Below are positions 43,100 to 50,281 of a stretch of DNA of 64,000 nt, piece after piece. Position 1 is the stretch's first letter; the number at the start of each line of letters is the position of its first letter. The stretch is taken from assembly GCA_964236735.1 (NCBI GenBank), contig CAXSFM010000004.1, positions 1 to 64,000 of the forward strand, read 5' to 3'. The notes beneath the pieces were generated by a model. The model was not told the origin of the DNA and ran no database searches. It saw only the letters and a program-made list of their open reading frames with translations. The translations under genes were made by a program, and so were the position numbers. The DNA comes from JAIVJG01 sp964236735. GTDB lineage: Bacteria > Acidobacteriota > Blastocatellia > Pyrinomonadales > Pyrinomonadaceae.

Positions 43100-43585
43100 C
43101 TACGAGGCGGATTTTATCGCCGCCCACGCCTGCCGAATCCCGCCCAGATGATAAGCGGTGTGAACCAACACGGCGAGCGCGCCGGCGATGCCGTAGTCGC
43201 CGTCCCAACTCTCATAAGTTTTGATGGTCGTCGAGACTCTCTCGTAACTTTCCGCGAGTCTCTGTTGCGCGGCCTGCCACTCTTCCGGCGTCACCGCACG
43301 CACGTTTTGCCAGATGTCGCGCCAGTCCACTTTCTCCGGCAGCTTTTCTTTTTGCATCATCTCATTCAACACGTCGAGGTAGTAACGCACATGCTCGACG
43401 TGCGCGGCAATCGTGGCGCAGCCTTCCGCCAGAGAACGCGAGGCGTCTGCGGCGGAGATGCTTTTGAGAGTCTCAAACAGAGACGCGCCCCGATCAAGAT
43501 AAATTCCGTGATGGTGCGCGAACGTCTCATCCAGACACTCGAAAAACTCTTTCTTGAACAATTCGATGGAAACTTGATCTGACAT
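43100..43585 (-). CDS. DinB superfamily protein
   Basis: The 161-residue protein is a predicted four-helix bundle of the DinB/YfiT-like type: a first His in TFAHHHGIYLDRG, a second in TIAAHVEHVRYYLDVL, and the third in ALAVLVHTAYHLGGIRQAW. These three histidines normally bind a metal ion (Ni or Zn) and some members are thiol-dependent S-transferases for bacillithiol or mycothiol. No enzymatic role can be deduced here. It overlaps the upstream membrane protein gene by one base, so the two are co-transcribed and translationally coupled. Confidence 0.82.
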   Translation of the reverse strand: MSDQVSIELFKKEFFECLDETFAHHHGIYLDRGASLFETLKSISAADASRSLAEGCATIAAHVEHVRYYLDVLNEMMQKEKLPEKVDWRDIWQNVRAVTPEEWQAAQQRLAESYERVSTTIKTYESWDGDYGIAGALAVLVHTAYHLGGIRQAWAAIKSAS

Positions 43586-44115
43586 TAACTCTTGACCCTT
43601 TCATAATTATTCGCCTGTGCGGATCGTCTGGCGATGAGCGCGACCGGCAAGCCGACGAGTAGAGCATGTCCGATGAAGGCCGGCAGAAAGGTGCGTAAGG
43701 CCGTCGGTCTGAGGCCGATGGCTGAGAGCGGAACGACGACGTAATTCATCACCAGATACGCGGCCAGCCCGTAGAGCAACCCGCACAGAACGGCGTGACG
43801 AATCAACGCGGACACTTTCAAACTCGCCACGTAATAAACTGCGGCGATGCCGAACGCGACGACGAAATGAAGCAGCAGGCCGAGCAGAAAAGTCTGCGTG
43901 CCACCTTCAAACGCAGCCTTGCCGAGCAGACCGGATGTGATGGATTGAAAAATCCGCATCGTCGGGATGCCTAAGATTAGCCCGTAAAAAACAATGGCGA
44001 ACAGCCCGTCAAGGATGCCGACGGCCAGACCGCCATACAGGATCGTGTCAAACGCGCGGGGGCGTGCGAATTGAGATGCGTTATCTATGAAAGATGTGTC
44101 AGCGTGATTGCTCAT
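43585..44115 (-). CDS. four-helix membrane protein of unknown function
   Basis: This 176-residue protein has four to five predicted transmembrane helices: ILYGGLAVGILDGLFAIVFYGLILG, TFLLGLLLHFVVAFGIAAVYYVA, LIRHAVLCGLLYGLAAYLVMNYVVV and FLPAFIGHALLVGLPVALIA. It resembles uncharacterised conserved membrane proteins often found alone in Bacteroidota and Acidobacteriota; I cannot name a family confidently. A His-rich face (LLHFVVAF, GHALL) is noted. It is coupled to the downstream DinB gene by a one-base overlap. Confidence 0.7.
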   Translation of the reverse strand: MSNHADTSFIDNASQFARPRAFDTILYGGLAVGILDGLFAIVFYGLILGIPTMRIFQSITSGLLGKAAFEGGTQTFLLGLLLHFVVAFGIAAVYYVASLKVSALIRHAVLCGLLYGLAAYLVMNYVVVPLSAIGLRPTALRTFLPAFIGHALLVGLPVALIARRSAQANNYERVKS

Positions 44116-44145
44116 AAGTTTATCTGCCTGCCTTGAATCATCTAC

Positions 44146-44880
44146 TCAAATGTTTTCGACAACTTCGCGTAACTCCAAATCGGAGAGCGCGAACCTGACC
44201 GCAGACCCCGGATTTTCCAGCACCATCCCGATTGTGCCGTAAGTGAAAGTGGCATCGCGCACGGATGAAACCAGCACGTTATTGATATAGACGCGCAGGT
44301 GATCGTTGGAGTTGACGACGCGCAGGCGATTGGAGATGCCCACGCCTGCCAGCAGCGATGGATGCGTCTCGAAACTCACAATGATGCGCCACGCTTTCTT
44401 ATCGTTTTGCTTCTCATAACTGGCGACGCAGTAATTTCCTTTCGGCGCGATGTCCACGCAGTAACGGCCTTCGTCCGTCGAGCGCAGGGCGAAGCCGAGC
44501 CGTCCTTCTTTGTTTATATCCTCGACTTCGAGAAAAGTGATGGTGACCGACGCATCTATGTTGTCGAACGATCCGCAGGACTCAAACAGCCACGCCGTCA
44601 ACGGCTGCTTGCGGAAGTCGCCGACGAGTCGAGGCTGCCCGCCGTCGCCGAAAACCAGATGGTCTTTCTGATAGACGCGCCAGCCCGGAAGCTTCGGGTC
44701 GCGAAAGTCCGCGCCGAGCAACAACTCTCCGCGACGCGGGCGGTGAACTCCGGGCAGTTGATAAACATGGCCGCAATACTGACAGGTGACGTATTGATCG
44801 CCCGTGAATTGAATGCTCGCCCCACACGAAGCGCATGTCAATGCTTGCAGAACGCCTCCGCCAGAAGATGCTGGATTCAT
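44146..44880 (-). CDS. zinc-ribbon protein with lectin-like beta-sandwich
   Basis: Residues 14-40 contain a zinc ribbon, Cys16-x2-Cys19 and Cys33-x2-Cys36 (CASC...CQYC). From residue 50 to the end the protein is beta-rich with a jelly-roll or concanavalin-like pattern: GDFRDPKLPGWRVYQKDHLVF, ASVTITFLEVEDINKEGRLGFALRS, NRLRVVNSNDHLRVYINNVLV and GTIGMVLENPGSAVRFALSDLEL. The last two blocks are typical of LamG/DUF1080 sugar-binding domains. No signal peptide is present, so it seems cytoplasmic, which is odd for this fold. Function unknown. Confidence 0.68.
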   Translation of the reverse strand: MNPASSGGGVLQALTCASCGASIQFTGDQYVTCQYCGHVYQLPGVHRPRRGELLLGADFRDPKLPGWRVYQKDHLVFGDGGQPRLVGDFRKQPLTAWLFESCGSFDNIDASVTITFLEVEDINKEGRLGFALRSTDEGRYCVDIAPKGNYCVASYEKQNDKKAWRIIVSFETHPSLLAGVGISNRLRVVNSNDHLRVYINNVLVSSVRDATFTYGTIGMVLENPGSAVRFALSDLELREVVENI

Positions 44881-44926
44881 ATCAATACGTTGTTTATATC
44901 AATGCCCTATTTTACAAAGCGTGAGG

Positions 44927-45133
44927 TTACAGATCATTGTCGCTAATGCCGGCAGCCTTCATGAGATGACGGAGAAGCCCCAGCTTAAGCGTTTGGTTGC
45001 CATGAATAGGAACGGATAAGCGAACTTCACTTCCAGCCTTGCCATAGATGTGATGACTCCCCTGTACGCGCAGCAAAGACCAGCCACGCCGCTCAAGGAT
45101 TTTCGAGAACTCCTTGCCGGAGACGGACTTCAT
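44927..45133 (-). CDS. hicA: HicA family toxin (second locus)
   Basis: The 68-residue protein is a typical short HicA: SGKEFSKILERRGWSLLRVQGSHHIYG with the catalytic His of the GSHHIY block, then VRLSVPIHGNQTLKLGLLRHLMKAAGI, the usual YcfA/HicA ending in which PIH and LKxGxLRxILK are conserved. It would cleave mRNA. It is encoded downstream of its antitoxin and overlaps it by 4 bases (ATGA), the reverse of the order in the locus 2.4 kb away. Confidence 0.93.
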   Translation of the reverse strand: MKSVSGKEFSKILERRGWSLLRVQGSHHIYGKAGSEVRLSVPIHGNQTLKLGLLRHLMKAAGISDNDL

Positions 45134-45333
45134 ACTGCGATTTCCAGCACGCGGTCACTGTCGGCGATTTGTGCCGGTGACACATCAACCGACAGACATC
45201 CCTCGACCGCCTCATAGAGATTGGTGAGCAATTCTTCAAAGGTCTCGCCCTGTGTGGCGCAGCCTGGGATGGCCGGGACTTCGGCCCAGTAGCCACCTTC
45301 TTCCGCTTCGTGAACTACGATTTTCAGCTTCAT
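45130..45333 (-). CDS. hicB: HicB family antitoxin (second locus)
   Basis: The 67-residue protein is a minimal HicB antitoxin: MKLKIVVHEAEEGGYWAEVPAIPGCATQGETFEELLTNL divided by the conserved PAIPGC turn, followed by one helix and the strand end DRVLEIAV. It should bind the downstream HicA toxin. The sequence TATAAT lies at 45345-45340 on this strand, ending 6 bases before the ATG, so transcription could begin at or next to the start codon (a leaderless message). No separate DNA-binding domain is present. Confidence 0.92.
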   Translation of the reverse strand: MKLKIVVHEAEEGGYWAEVPAIPGCATQGETFEELLTNLYEAVEGCLSVDVSPAQIADSDRVLEIAV

Positions 45334-45476
45334 GCCATGATTATACGTTCAGGAAGCGTGATGAGGCGAGCATCTAACGCTCGAACTTAACCGGGCGCGA
45401 ACACGTAGCATTTCAACATTACGGGGGAAGACAATGATGAAAGCCAAGCTAACTCGCGCTCCGGTTGAATGAGTTG

Positions 45477-45857
45477 TTATGTGGCGCTTTCATCGGAAGC
45501 AAACGGGTTGAGCAAGGTTAGCTGGTCAATCCAATCGAAGTCTTTGGTATTTCGCGTAACCAATGTCAGGTTGTGAGTTAAAGCTGTTCCTGCAACAAGC
45601 GCATCTCCAAGTGTCATCTTTTTCAACTGTCGGAGCCTCACAGCTTGTGCCAACACACTATCGGAGATTGTTAATACTGTCGCGGCAGTGAAAAATTCCT
45701 CGAAATGTTCTCGCTCCTGCTCACTCAATTTATAATAGCCAAGAACCTCAACGTAGCTGACGGCTGAGATCGCAGGCGCATGTTCCGCAATAAATTTACG
45801 CAACTCGGCATATTCGGGTTTAGCAGCATAGATGATGATATTGCTGTCAATTAACAT
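45477..45857 (-). CDS. vapC: PIN domain toxin, VapC-like
   Basis: The 126-residue protein is a PIN-domain ribonuclease: first acidic residue in MLIDSNIIIYA, Glu in ISAVSYVEVLGY, Asp in MTLGDALVAGTAL and the last in LVTRNTKDFDWI. These four acidic residues bind Mg2+ or Mn2+ in VapC toxins, which cut tRNA or rRNA. The ATG at 45857 overlaps the stop codon of the upstream small gene by one base; a GTG one codon earlier is less likely. The partner gene supports a toxin-antitoxin pair. Confidence 0.9.
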   Translation of the reverse strand: MLIDSNIIIYAAKPEYAELRKFIAEHAPAISAVSYVEVLGYYKLSEQEREHFEEFFTAATVLTISDSVLAQAVRLRQLKKMTLGDALVAGTALTHNLTLVTRNTKDFDWIDQLTLLNPFASDESAT

Positions 45858-46129
45858 CACTCATCCCTATCAGGCAAGGCGCGATCCTGACGCTGATCAC
45901 GCTGCCACTCTGCTGGGTCGGAAATCCCGGAAAGGGCATTAATAGAAACAAGTTTTTCAAGGACTGCCGCCATTCTTTTCCCTTGAGCCATGCTACTCGA
46001 AGAACTGGCAGCCTCTAGCAAAATGGTGACATAAACCTTAACAGGCTGTTCCTTTTCAGGATATTCAGGGGCATCACCGCTCCATTCCAGATGATTTCCT
46101 CGCAGAGTAGCTTTATATGTTTGAAGCAT
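45857..46129 (-). CDS. putative antitoxin partner of the PIN toxin
   Basis: This 90-residue protein precedes the PIN toxin gene and overlaps it (TGATG). It begins with short strands LQTYKATLRGNHLEWSGDAP and VKVYVTILLE, continues with a Ser-rich linker and helix (SSSSSMAQGKRMAAVLEKL), and ends in a charged tail with AEWQRDQRQDRALPDRDE. The terminal helix-plus-acidic tail that ends in 'DPxxWQREQRxDRxLPGR' form is shared by many small antitoxins of PIN toxins in cyanobacteria and acidobacteria. AGGAG lies 5 bases before the ATG. The assignment rests on context and tail pattern. Confidence 0.75.
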   Translation of the reverse strand: MLQTYKATLRGNHLEWSGDAPEYPEKEQPVKVYVTILLEAASSSSSMAQGKRMAAVLEKLVSINALSGISDPAEWQRDQRQDRALPDRDE

Positions 46130-46274
46130 GTCTCTCCTCTTTATTCAACGGCCAAGATAATGCTCGCACAAACTATTTACTTACGCAAGATTTATGATTT
46201 CATTCAGCGAAGTTATATCTTCGATCTGCGGCGCGTCGGCGACGAATGCATCGGTGGCACCGACGCGGGCGTTT

Positions 46275-46790
46275 TCAATTGACTGGCTCAAGCGCTACGA
46301 CGATCCGGTGTTCGGCGACGACATAGGCGTTCACGCGCGCTCCCAGATGTGCCCCCGTCAGGTAATTTGCGAAGCCTGAGTAACGCTGATGGTTCAGGCT
46401 AATCGCATAGATACCGCGATACGGTGCAGGGAGAAACACTCCGACCTCAGCATTCTCGATCAGCGTGACCTTGCACGCTGCGACCTTCGCCGGATTGGTG
46501 AAGCGGAATACGTAGTAAATGCCGAGTGGAAAGGCGGCGAAAACGAACCCTAAGATTGACATAAAGATGACGATTCCGACATCGCCGCTCTTCAAGAAAT
46601 TCCAGACGCCGATGCCGACACTGAACACGATCAAGAAGACGGCGGTAAGCCAGACGCCTCTACCGCCCCACTTCCGCACCTGTATCTGGCGAGCGATTTG
46701 TTCTTCGGAAACACGCCCCGCGCGGTTCATGGCAATATCGGATTCGTCGAGTCCCTGCGCCGCGAGCGCTTCCTTGATGTCTGTATCCAT
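46275..46790 (-). CDS. two-helix membrane protein of unknown function
   Basis: Three consecutive ATGs (46796, 46793, 46790) follow GGAGG; the third gives the best spacing and starts MDTDIKEALAAQ. The 171-residue product has a short N-terminal helical region (AQGLDESDIAMNRAGRVSEEQ), two transmembrane helices (GVWLTAVFLIVFSVGIGVWNFL and GIVIFMSILGFVFAAFPLGIYYVF) and a cytoplasmic or periplasmic beta-rich tail (CKVTLIENAEVGVFLPAPYRGIYAI as blocks). No known family. It lies just upstream of the PIN toxin-antitoxin pair but is separated by 145 bases. Confidence 0.62.
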   Translation of the reverse strand: MDTDIKEALAAQGLDESDIAMNRAGRVSEEQIARQIQVRKWGGRGVWLTAVFLIVFSVGIGVWNFLKSGDVGIVIFMSILGFVFAAFPLGIYYVFRFTNPAKVAACKVTLIENAEVGVFLPAPYRGIYAISLNHQRYSGFANYLTGAHLGARVNAYVVAEHRIVVALEPVN

Positions 46791-46861
46791 CATCATCCTC
46801 CGTCGAGCAATTCCTTCGTGAAAATCACCGGCGACGCCTGTTCGTTACGCCTCAGCAATGT

Positions 46862-46906
46862 GCGCGCCGACGCATTTACGAAATGAAACGTCGGCGCGCA
46901 TCTTTT
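46862..46906. terminator. hairpin, possible terminator
   Basis: GCGCGCCGACG (46862-46872) pairs perfectly with CGTCGGCGCGC (46889-46899), followed on the plus strand by ATCTTTT. It lies downstream of the small minus-strand gene at 46982-47218, but on that strand the T-tract is missing, so its direction is uncertain. Confidence 0.5.
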
Positions 46907-46981
46907 CCGCCGACCAACGCCCGGCATCACCCGCCGCGCATCCAACGAAACAGGCACGAAGACTTACGGATGAGAGCCGCG

Positions 46982-47218
46982 CTATTCGCGGTCGGGTGCA
47001 TGCCGTTGTTGGATTTCGTTCGATAGAAAATATCTCACGTCACGCGAAATCACTTTGCTATCGCTAGACAGTCTTTTTAGAGCGGCCTCAATTTCTCTCG
47101 CTTCATACCTGAAATGATCGCGGTAATCAATGTACTCAATGATTGAGGCAATATCCGCCCCTTTCCTTTTGTGAAAGCGAATTGCTTCAAGTACCCAGTC
47201 GTCTGTTTCCATATCCAT
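46982..47218 (-). CDS. small acidic protein of unknown function
   Basis: The 78-residue protein reads METDDWVLEAIRFHKRKGAD, then IASIIEYIDYRDHFRYEAREIEAALKRL and SRDVRYFLSN. The helix-turn-helix spacing (IASIIEYID...REIEAALKRLSSDSKVI) looks like a small winged-helix domain such as those found in regulators or immunity proteins. I cannot assign a family. Its composition is balanced, unlike the Arg- and Ala-rich shadow frames of this genome, so it is probably a real gene. It lies alone between the accessory patch and the haem genes. Confidence 0.55.
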   Translation of the reverse strand: MDMETDDWVLEAIRFHKRKGADIASIIEYIDYRDHFRYEAREIEAALKRLSSDSKVISRDVRYFLSNEIQQRHAPDRE

Positions 47219-47460
47219 TCAACAGAAATCTAACGCATATTAAACCGCTTGCTACCTTGTGCATTCCACAGAAGTTAACCGTTACACGCTGACTGGATAA
47301 ACATTATAACGCAGCACATCAACCGTCGTGCGAAGTTTTGCAACTCAATAGACGATACGATTACGTGAGGTCGCGGCTTGAGAGTCCGGCGTGAGGTGTT
47401 GATTAAGTTTACGCGCGAGACGAACGAGTCAAGGTTAGAGTAATGCCGAATGACGAGCAT

Positions 47461-48960
47461 TCATAATTGTTGGCTGTTGCGCGCTGAAAGAAGTTCGACG
47501 GCGGCAGACTCTCCGCTGCGGATGCAGTCGGGTAGTCCCGCGCCGGTGTAGGCGTTACCGGCGAGGCGGAGCGTGGGATAATTTTGGAGTCGCGCGCGGA
47601 TGCGCCCGATGCGTTCGAGATGGCCGAGGTGATACTGCGGCATCGAGCGTTGCCATTTGGCGACGAAGGAAAAAAGCGGCGCGTCCTTGATGCCGAGCAG
47701 TTCGCGTAGGTCTTGTCGCACAGCGTCCGTCATTTGTTCATCATCGAGCGCGAACATTTCGGGTTGCAACGCGCCGCCGACGAAGGCGCGCAGGAGAACG
47801 TGACCGTCGGGCGCGCGTCCCGCAAATTTCACGCTGCTGAAAGTGCAGGCCAGCGTCGCGCGTCTTTCGATGAAGGGCATGACGAAGCCGAAGCCGTCGA
47901 GCGCGTGCGGAATGCTTTCGCGTTTGAAAGCGAGATTGACCGTCGCCGTCGAGGCGTATGTGATACCGTCGAGTTCATCGGCGAGTTGCGCGTCAACCTC
48001 ACGAAGCAGACGCGCCGCAGCATAAGCGGGCAGAGCGAGGCACACCGCGTCAGCGTTGATCGTCTCGCCCGTGTTCGTCGTGATTGTCCAACGCTGCGCC
48101 TGTGCGTTGAAAGTGAGACTCTCGGCGCGTGTGTTGAGGCGGGCGGAATCGTTTGGCAAGCGTGCCGCGAGCGCGTCAACGAGCGTCTTCATCCCTTCGT
48201 CGAAACTGAGAAAGAGGCTGTAACGCGCGCCGCTCGCCGCGCGCTCCGTCTGGCGCGCGCGCGCATTGCGTCCTCCACCGGCGTGCGCCGTCTTCCACAT
48301 CGCCCAGATGAGACTGCGATGCGCGCGCTCCATTTCGAGAAAGCGCGGCATCGTCGCGCGCAGAGAGAGTTGTTCGGGGTCAGCCGTGTAAATGCCTCCG
48401 ACCATCGGCTGCGCCATCCGTTCGAGCGCCTCCTGTCCGAAACGACGCCGCACGAACGCGGCGAGACTTTCTTCCGCATGGCCGTTGCCGTTCGCGCGAC
48501 GACGCGGCAGCACGAGGTCACACGCCATCCGCGCCTTGCCGCGCCAGCTAAAGATCGGCGTCGTGACGAACGGCCACAGTCGCGAAGGCGCGAGCAGTTG
48601 AAAGCCTTCCGGCGTCGGATGCAGGCGACCGCCGCGCACGACGAAACTGCGGCGATGCTCGTCGCGTGTTTCGATGAGCCGCGAACTGATGCCGAGCCGC
48701 CCGGCGAGCGCGACGGCCTCCGGTTTCTCGGAGATGAAAGAGTCCGGCCCCGCTTCGAGCAAAAATCCATCGCGCTGCTCCGTGCGAATCGTCCCGCCGA
48801 GTCGTGGCGAGGCTTCGAGCAGCAGGACTTCGGAGTTAGGTGTGTCAGATGTTGAAGAAATCTGCGCGCGCAGTTCGCACAGATGATGCGCGGCGGCGAG
48901 ACCGCCGATGCCGCCGCCAATGACGACGATGCGTTGTGAATTGTGCGAATCGGTGCTCAA
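47461..48960 (-). CDS. hemY: protoporphyrinogen oxidase (HemY/HemG-type flavoprotein)
   Basis: This FAD-dependent oxidase of 499 residues converts protoporphyrinogen IX to protoporphyrin IX using O2. The N-terminal dinucleotide-binding motif is VVIGGGIGGLAAAHHL (about 12-27); the second conserved block is LLLEASPRLGGTIRTEQRDGF; the C-terminal flavin contact is LRLAGNAYTGAGLPDCIRSGESAA. These are typical of HemY (PgoX). It lies downstream of hemH on the same strand, separated by a 250-base spacer containing a palindromic repeat. The oxygen dependence suggests an aerobic organism; the protein could also accept coproporphyrinogen, but hemE-hemH order supports the protoporphyrin route. Confidence 0.93.
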   Translation of the reverse strand: MSTDSHNSQRIVVIGGGIGGLAAAHHLCELRAQISSTSDTPNSEVLLLEASPRLGGTIRTEQRDGFLLEAGPDSFISEKPEAVALAGRLGISSRLIETRDEHRRSFVVRGGRLHPTPEGFQLLAPSRLWPFVTTPIFSWRGKARMACDLVLPRRRANGNGHAEESLAAFVRRRFGQEALERMAQPMVGGIYTADPEQLSLRATMPRFLEMERAHRSLIWAMWKTAHAGGGRNARARQTERAASGARYSLFLSFDEGMKTLVDALAARLPNDSARLNTRAESLTFNAQAQRWTITTNTGETINADAVCLALPAYAAARLLREVDAQLADELDGITYASTATVNLAFKRESIPHALDGFGFVMPFIERRATLACTFSSVKFAGRAPDGHVLLRAFVGGALQPEMFALDDEQMTDAVRQDLRELLGIKDAPLFSFVAKWQRSMPQYHLGHLERIGRIRARLQNYPTLRLAGNAYTGAGLPDCIRSGESAAVELLSARNSQQL

Positions 48961-49009
48961 TAAAATGCCGCCTTAAAAAACTCCGCCGCGAGATGCTCAC
49001 AAGGAATTA

Positions 49010-49172
49010 TTAACACGGATGGACAGGATAAACAGGATGAGAAAAGCAATGATGAACGATGAATGCTGAGTGATGAGTGAAAGACAAGAAGCTCCGCCCT
49101 CTATTCATCATTCATCACTCCGCATTCATCATTTCTTCCGACATCCTGTCTATCCTGTTCATCCGTGTAAAT
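49010..49172. repeat. nested palindromic repeat between hemH and hemY
   Basis: Outer arms TTAACACGGATGGACAGGAT (49010 on) and ATCCTGTTCATCCGTGTAA (to 49172) pair with few mismatches over about 29 bases. Inner arms ATGATGAACGATGAATGC and GCATTCATCAT-containing sequence near 49101-49133 pair again, giving one long cruciform. The type 'CAGGATAAACAGGATG' is known as a widespread interspersed repeat in bacterial genomes. Confidence 0.7.
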
Positions 49173-49211
49173 TTTCTTCGCTTTCCGCTGATGTAAATGG
49201 TTTCGTAGTCG

Positions 49212-50276
49212 CTATCCGCGCGCCGTGGGTCGAGTCGCGCCCAGCAGGCAACAGTCTTGCGCGCAGGTGTTTTGACGCGCACCGTGTGTGCCGAGAGCGC
49301 GGCGCGGGACGCTCTCGTTCGTTCGTTCGAGAATCAATTCGCGAATCATTCGCACGAACGAGGGATGCGCGCCGACGGTCGCCGCGCGTACCATGTGCAG
49401 GCCGATTTCTTCCGACATCTGCCGCGCCTCTACGTCCAGATCGTAGAGCACTTCCATGTGATCCGAGATGAAACCGACGGGCGAGACGACGACATCCGTC
49501 GCGCCACTCTCTTTCAACTCGCGTAGATGCGCGCGGATGTCCGGCTCCAGCCAGGGTTGTTGCGGCGAGCCGCTGCGACTCTGGAAGACAAGACGCCACC
49601 CTCCCGCGTGCCCGATTTCTTCCACGACGAGACGGCAAGTCTCAAGTAACTGCGCTTCGTAGTCGCAGCCTGCGGACATCGAGAGCGGGATGCTGTGCGC
49701 GGTGAAGGCGATGTGCGCCGACGCGCGTCGCTCGGACGGAATCTGCGCGAGCGCGGCGCGCACGTTTTCCACGTTCGGACTGACGAAGCCGGGATGATTG
49801 TAGAAGGCGCGCAGCTTTTCCACTCGCGGCGCATCAACGCCAACCGCTTCACGCGCGCGTTCGATGTCTTCTCGATACTGGCGGCAGCCGGAATATGAGC
49901 TGTAAGCCGAAGTAACGAAAGCCAGCGCGTTTTTAATGCCGTCGCCGGCCATCTGCCGCAGAGTATCGGCGAGCATTGGATGCCAGTTGCGATTGCCCCA
50001 ATAGACGGGCAGATGCGGGCCGTTTTCAGCGAGTTCGTTGGCGAGCGCGTTGATGAGCGTGCGGTTCTGTTCGTTAATCGGGCTGACGCCGCCGAACATC
50101 TCGTAGTGGTGCGCGACTTCTCTCATACGCTCCGTTGGCACGTTGCGCCCGCGCAAAACGTTTTCGAGAAACGGCATCACGTCGTCCATCCCTTCGGGGC
50201 CGCCGAAGGAGACGACGAGCAGCGCATCGTAGGGCAGAGAAGAATTATTGCCGGCGAGTTGGTCAAGCATGTTCAT
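49212..50276 (-). CDS. hemH: ferrochelatase, probable [2Fe-2S] type
   Basis: Ferrochelatase inserts Fe2+ into protoporphyrin IX. Conserved blocks are ALLVVSFGGPEGMDDVMPFLENV, HHYEMFGGVSPINEQ, VYWGNRNWHP, FVTSAYSSYSGCRQYRED, the catalytic His in IAFTAHSIPLSMS and VVVSPVGFISDHMEVLYDLD. Cys131 in SGCRQY together with the C-terminal Cys338, Cys342 and Cys343 (CAQDCC) reproduces the ligand layout of [2Fe-2S] ferrochelatases known from actinobacteria, Caulobacter and Myxococcus. At 354 residues the length fits. It starts 6 bases after hemE, and is therefore in the same operon. Confidence 0.93.
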   Translation of the reverse strand: MNMLDQLAGNNSSLPYDALLVVSFGGPEGMDDVMPFLENVLRGRNVPTERMREVAHHYEMFGGVSPINEQNRTLINALANELAENGPHLPVYWGNRNWHPMLADTLRQMAGDGIKNALAFVTSAYSSYSGCRQYREDIERAREAVGVDAPRVEKLRAFYNHPGFVSPNVENVRAALAQIPSERRASAHIAFTAHSIPLSMSAGCDYEAQLLETCRLVVEEIGHAGGWRLVFQSRSGSPQQPWLEPDIRAHLRELKESGATDVVVSPVGFISDHMEVLYDLDVEARQMSEEIGLHMVRAATVGAHPSFVRMIRELILERTNESVPRRALGTHGARQNTCAQDCCLLGATRPTARG

Positions 50277-50281
50277 GGAAA

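Noticed and set aside
47713..48855. A 380-codon plus-strand frame opposite hemY
   Set aside because: No signal or domain, extreme Arg content; hemY motifs are complete on the other strand.
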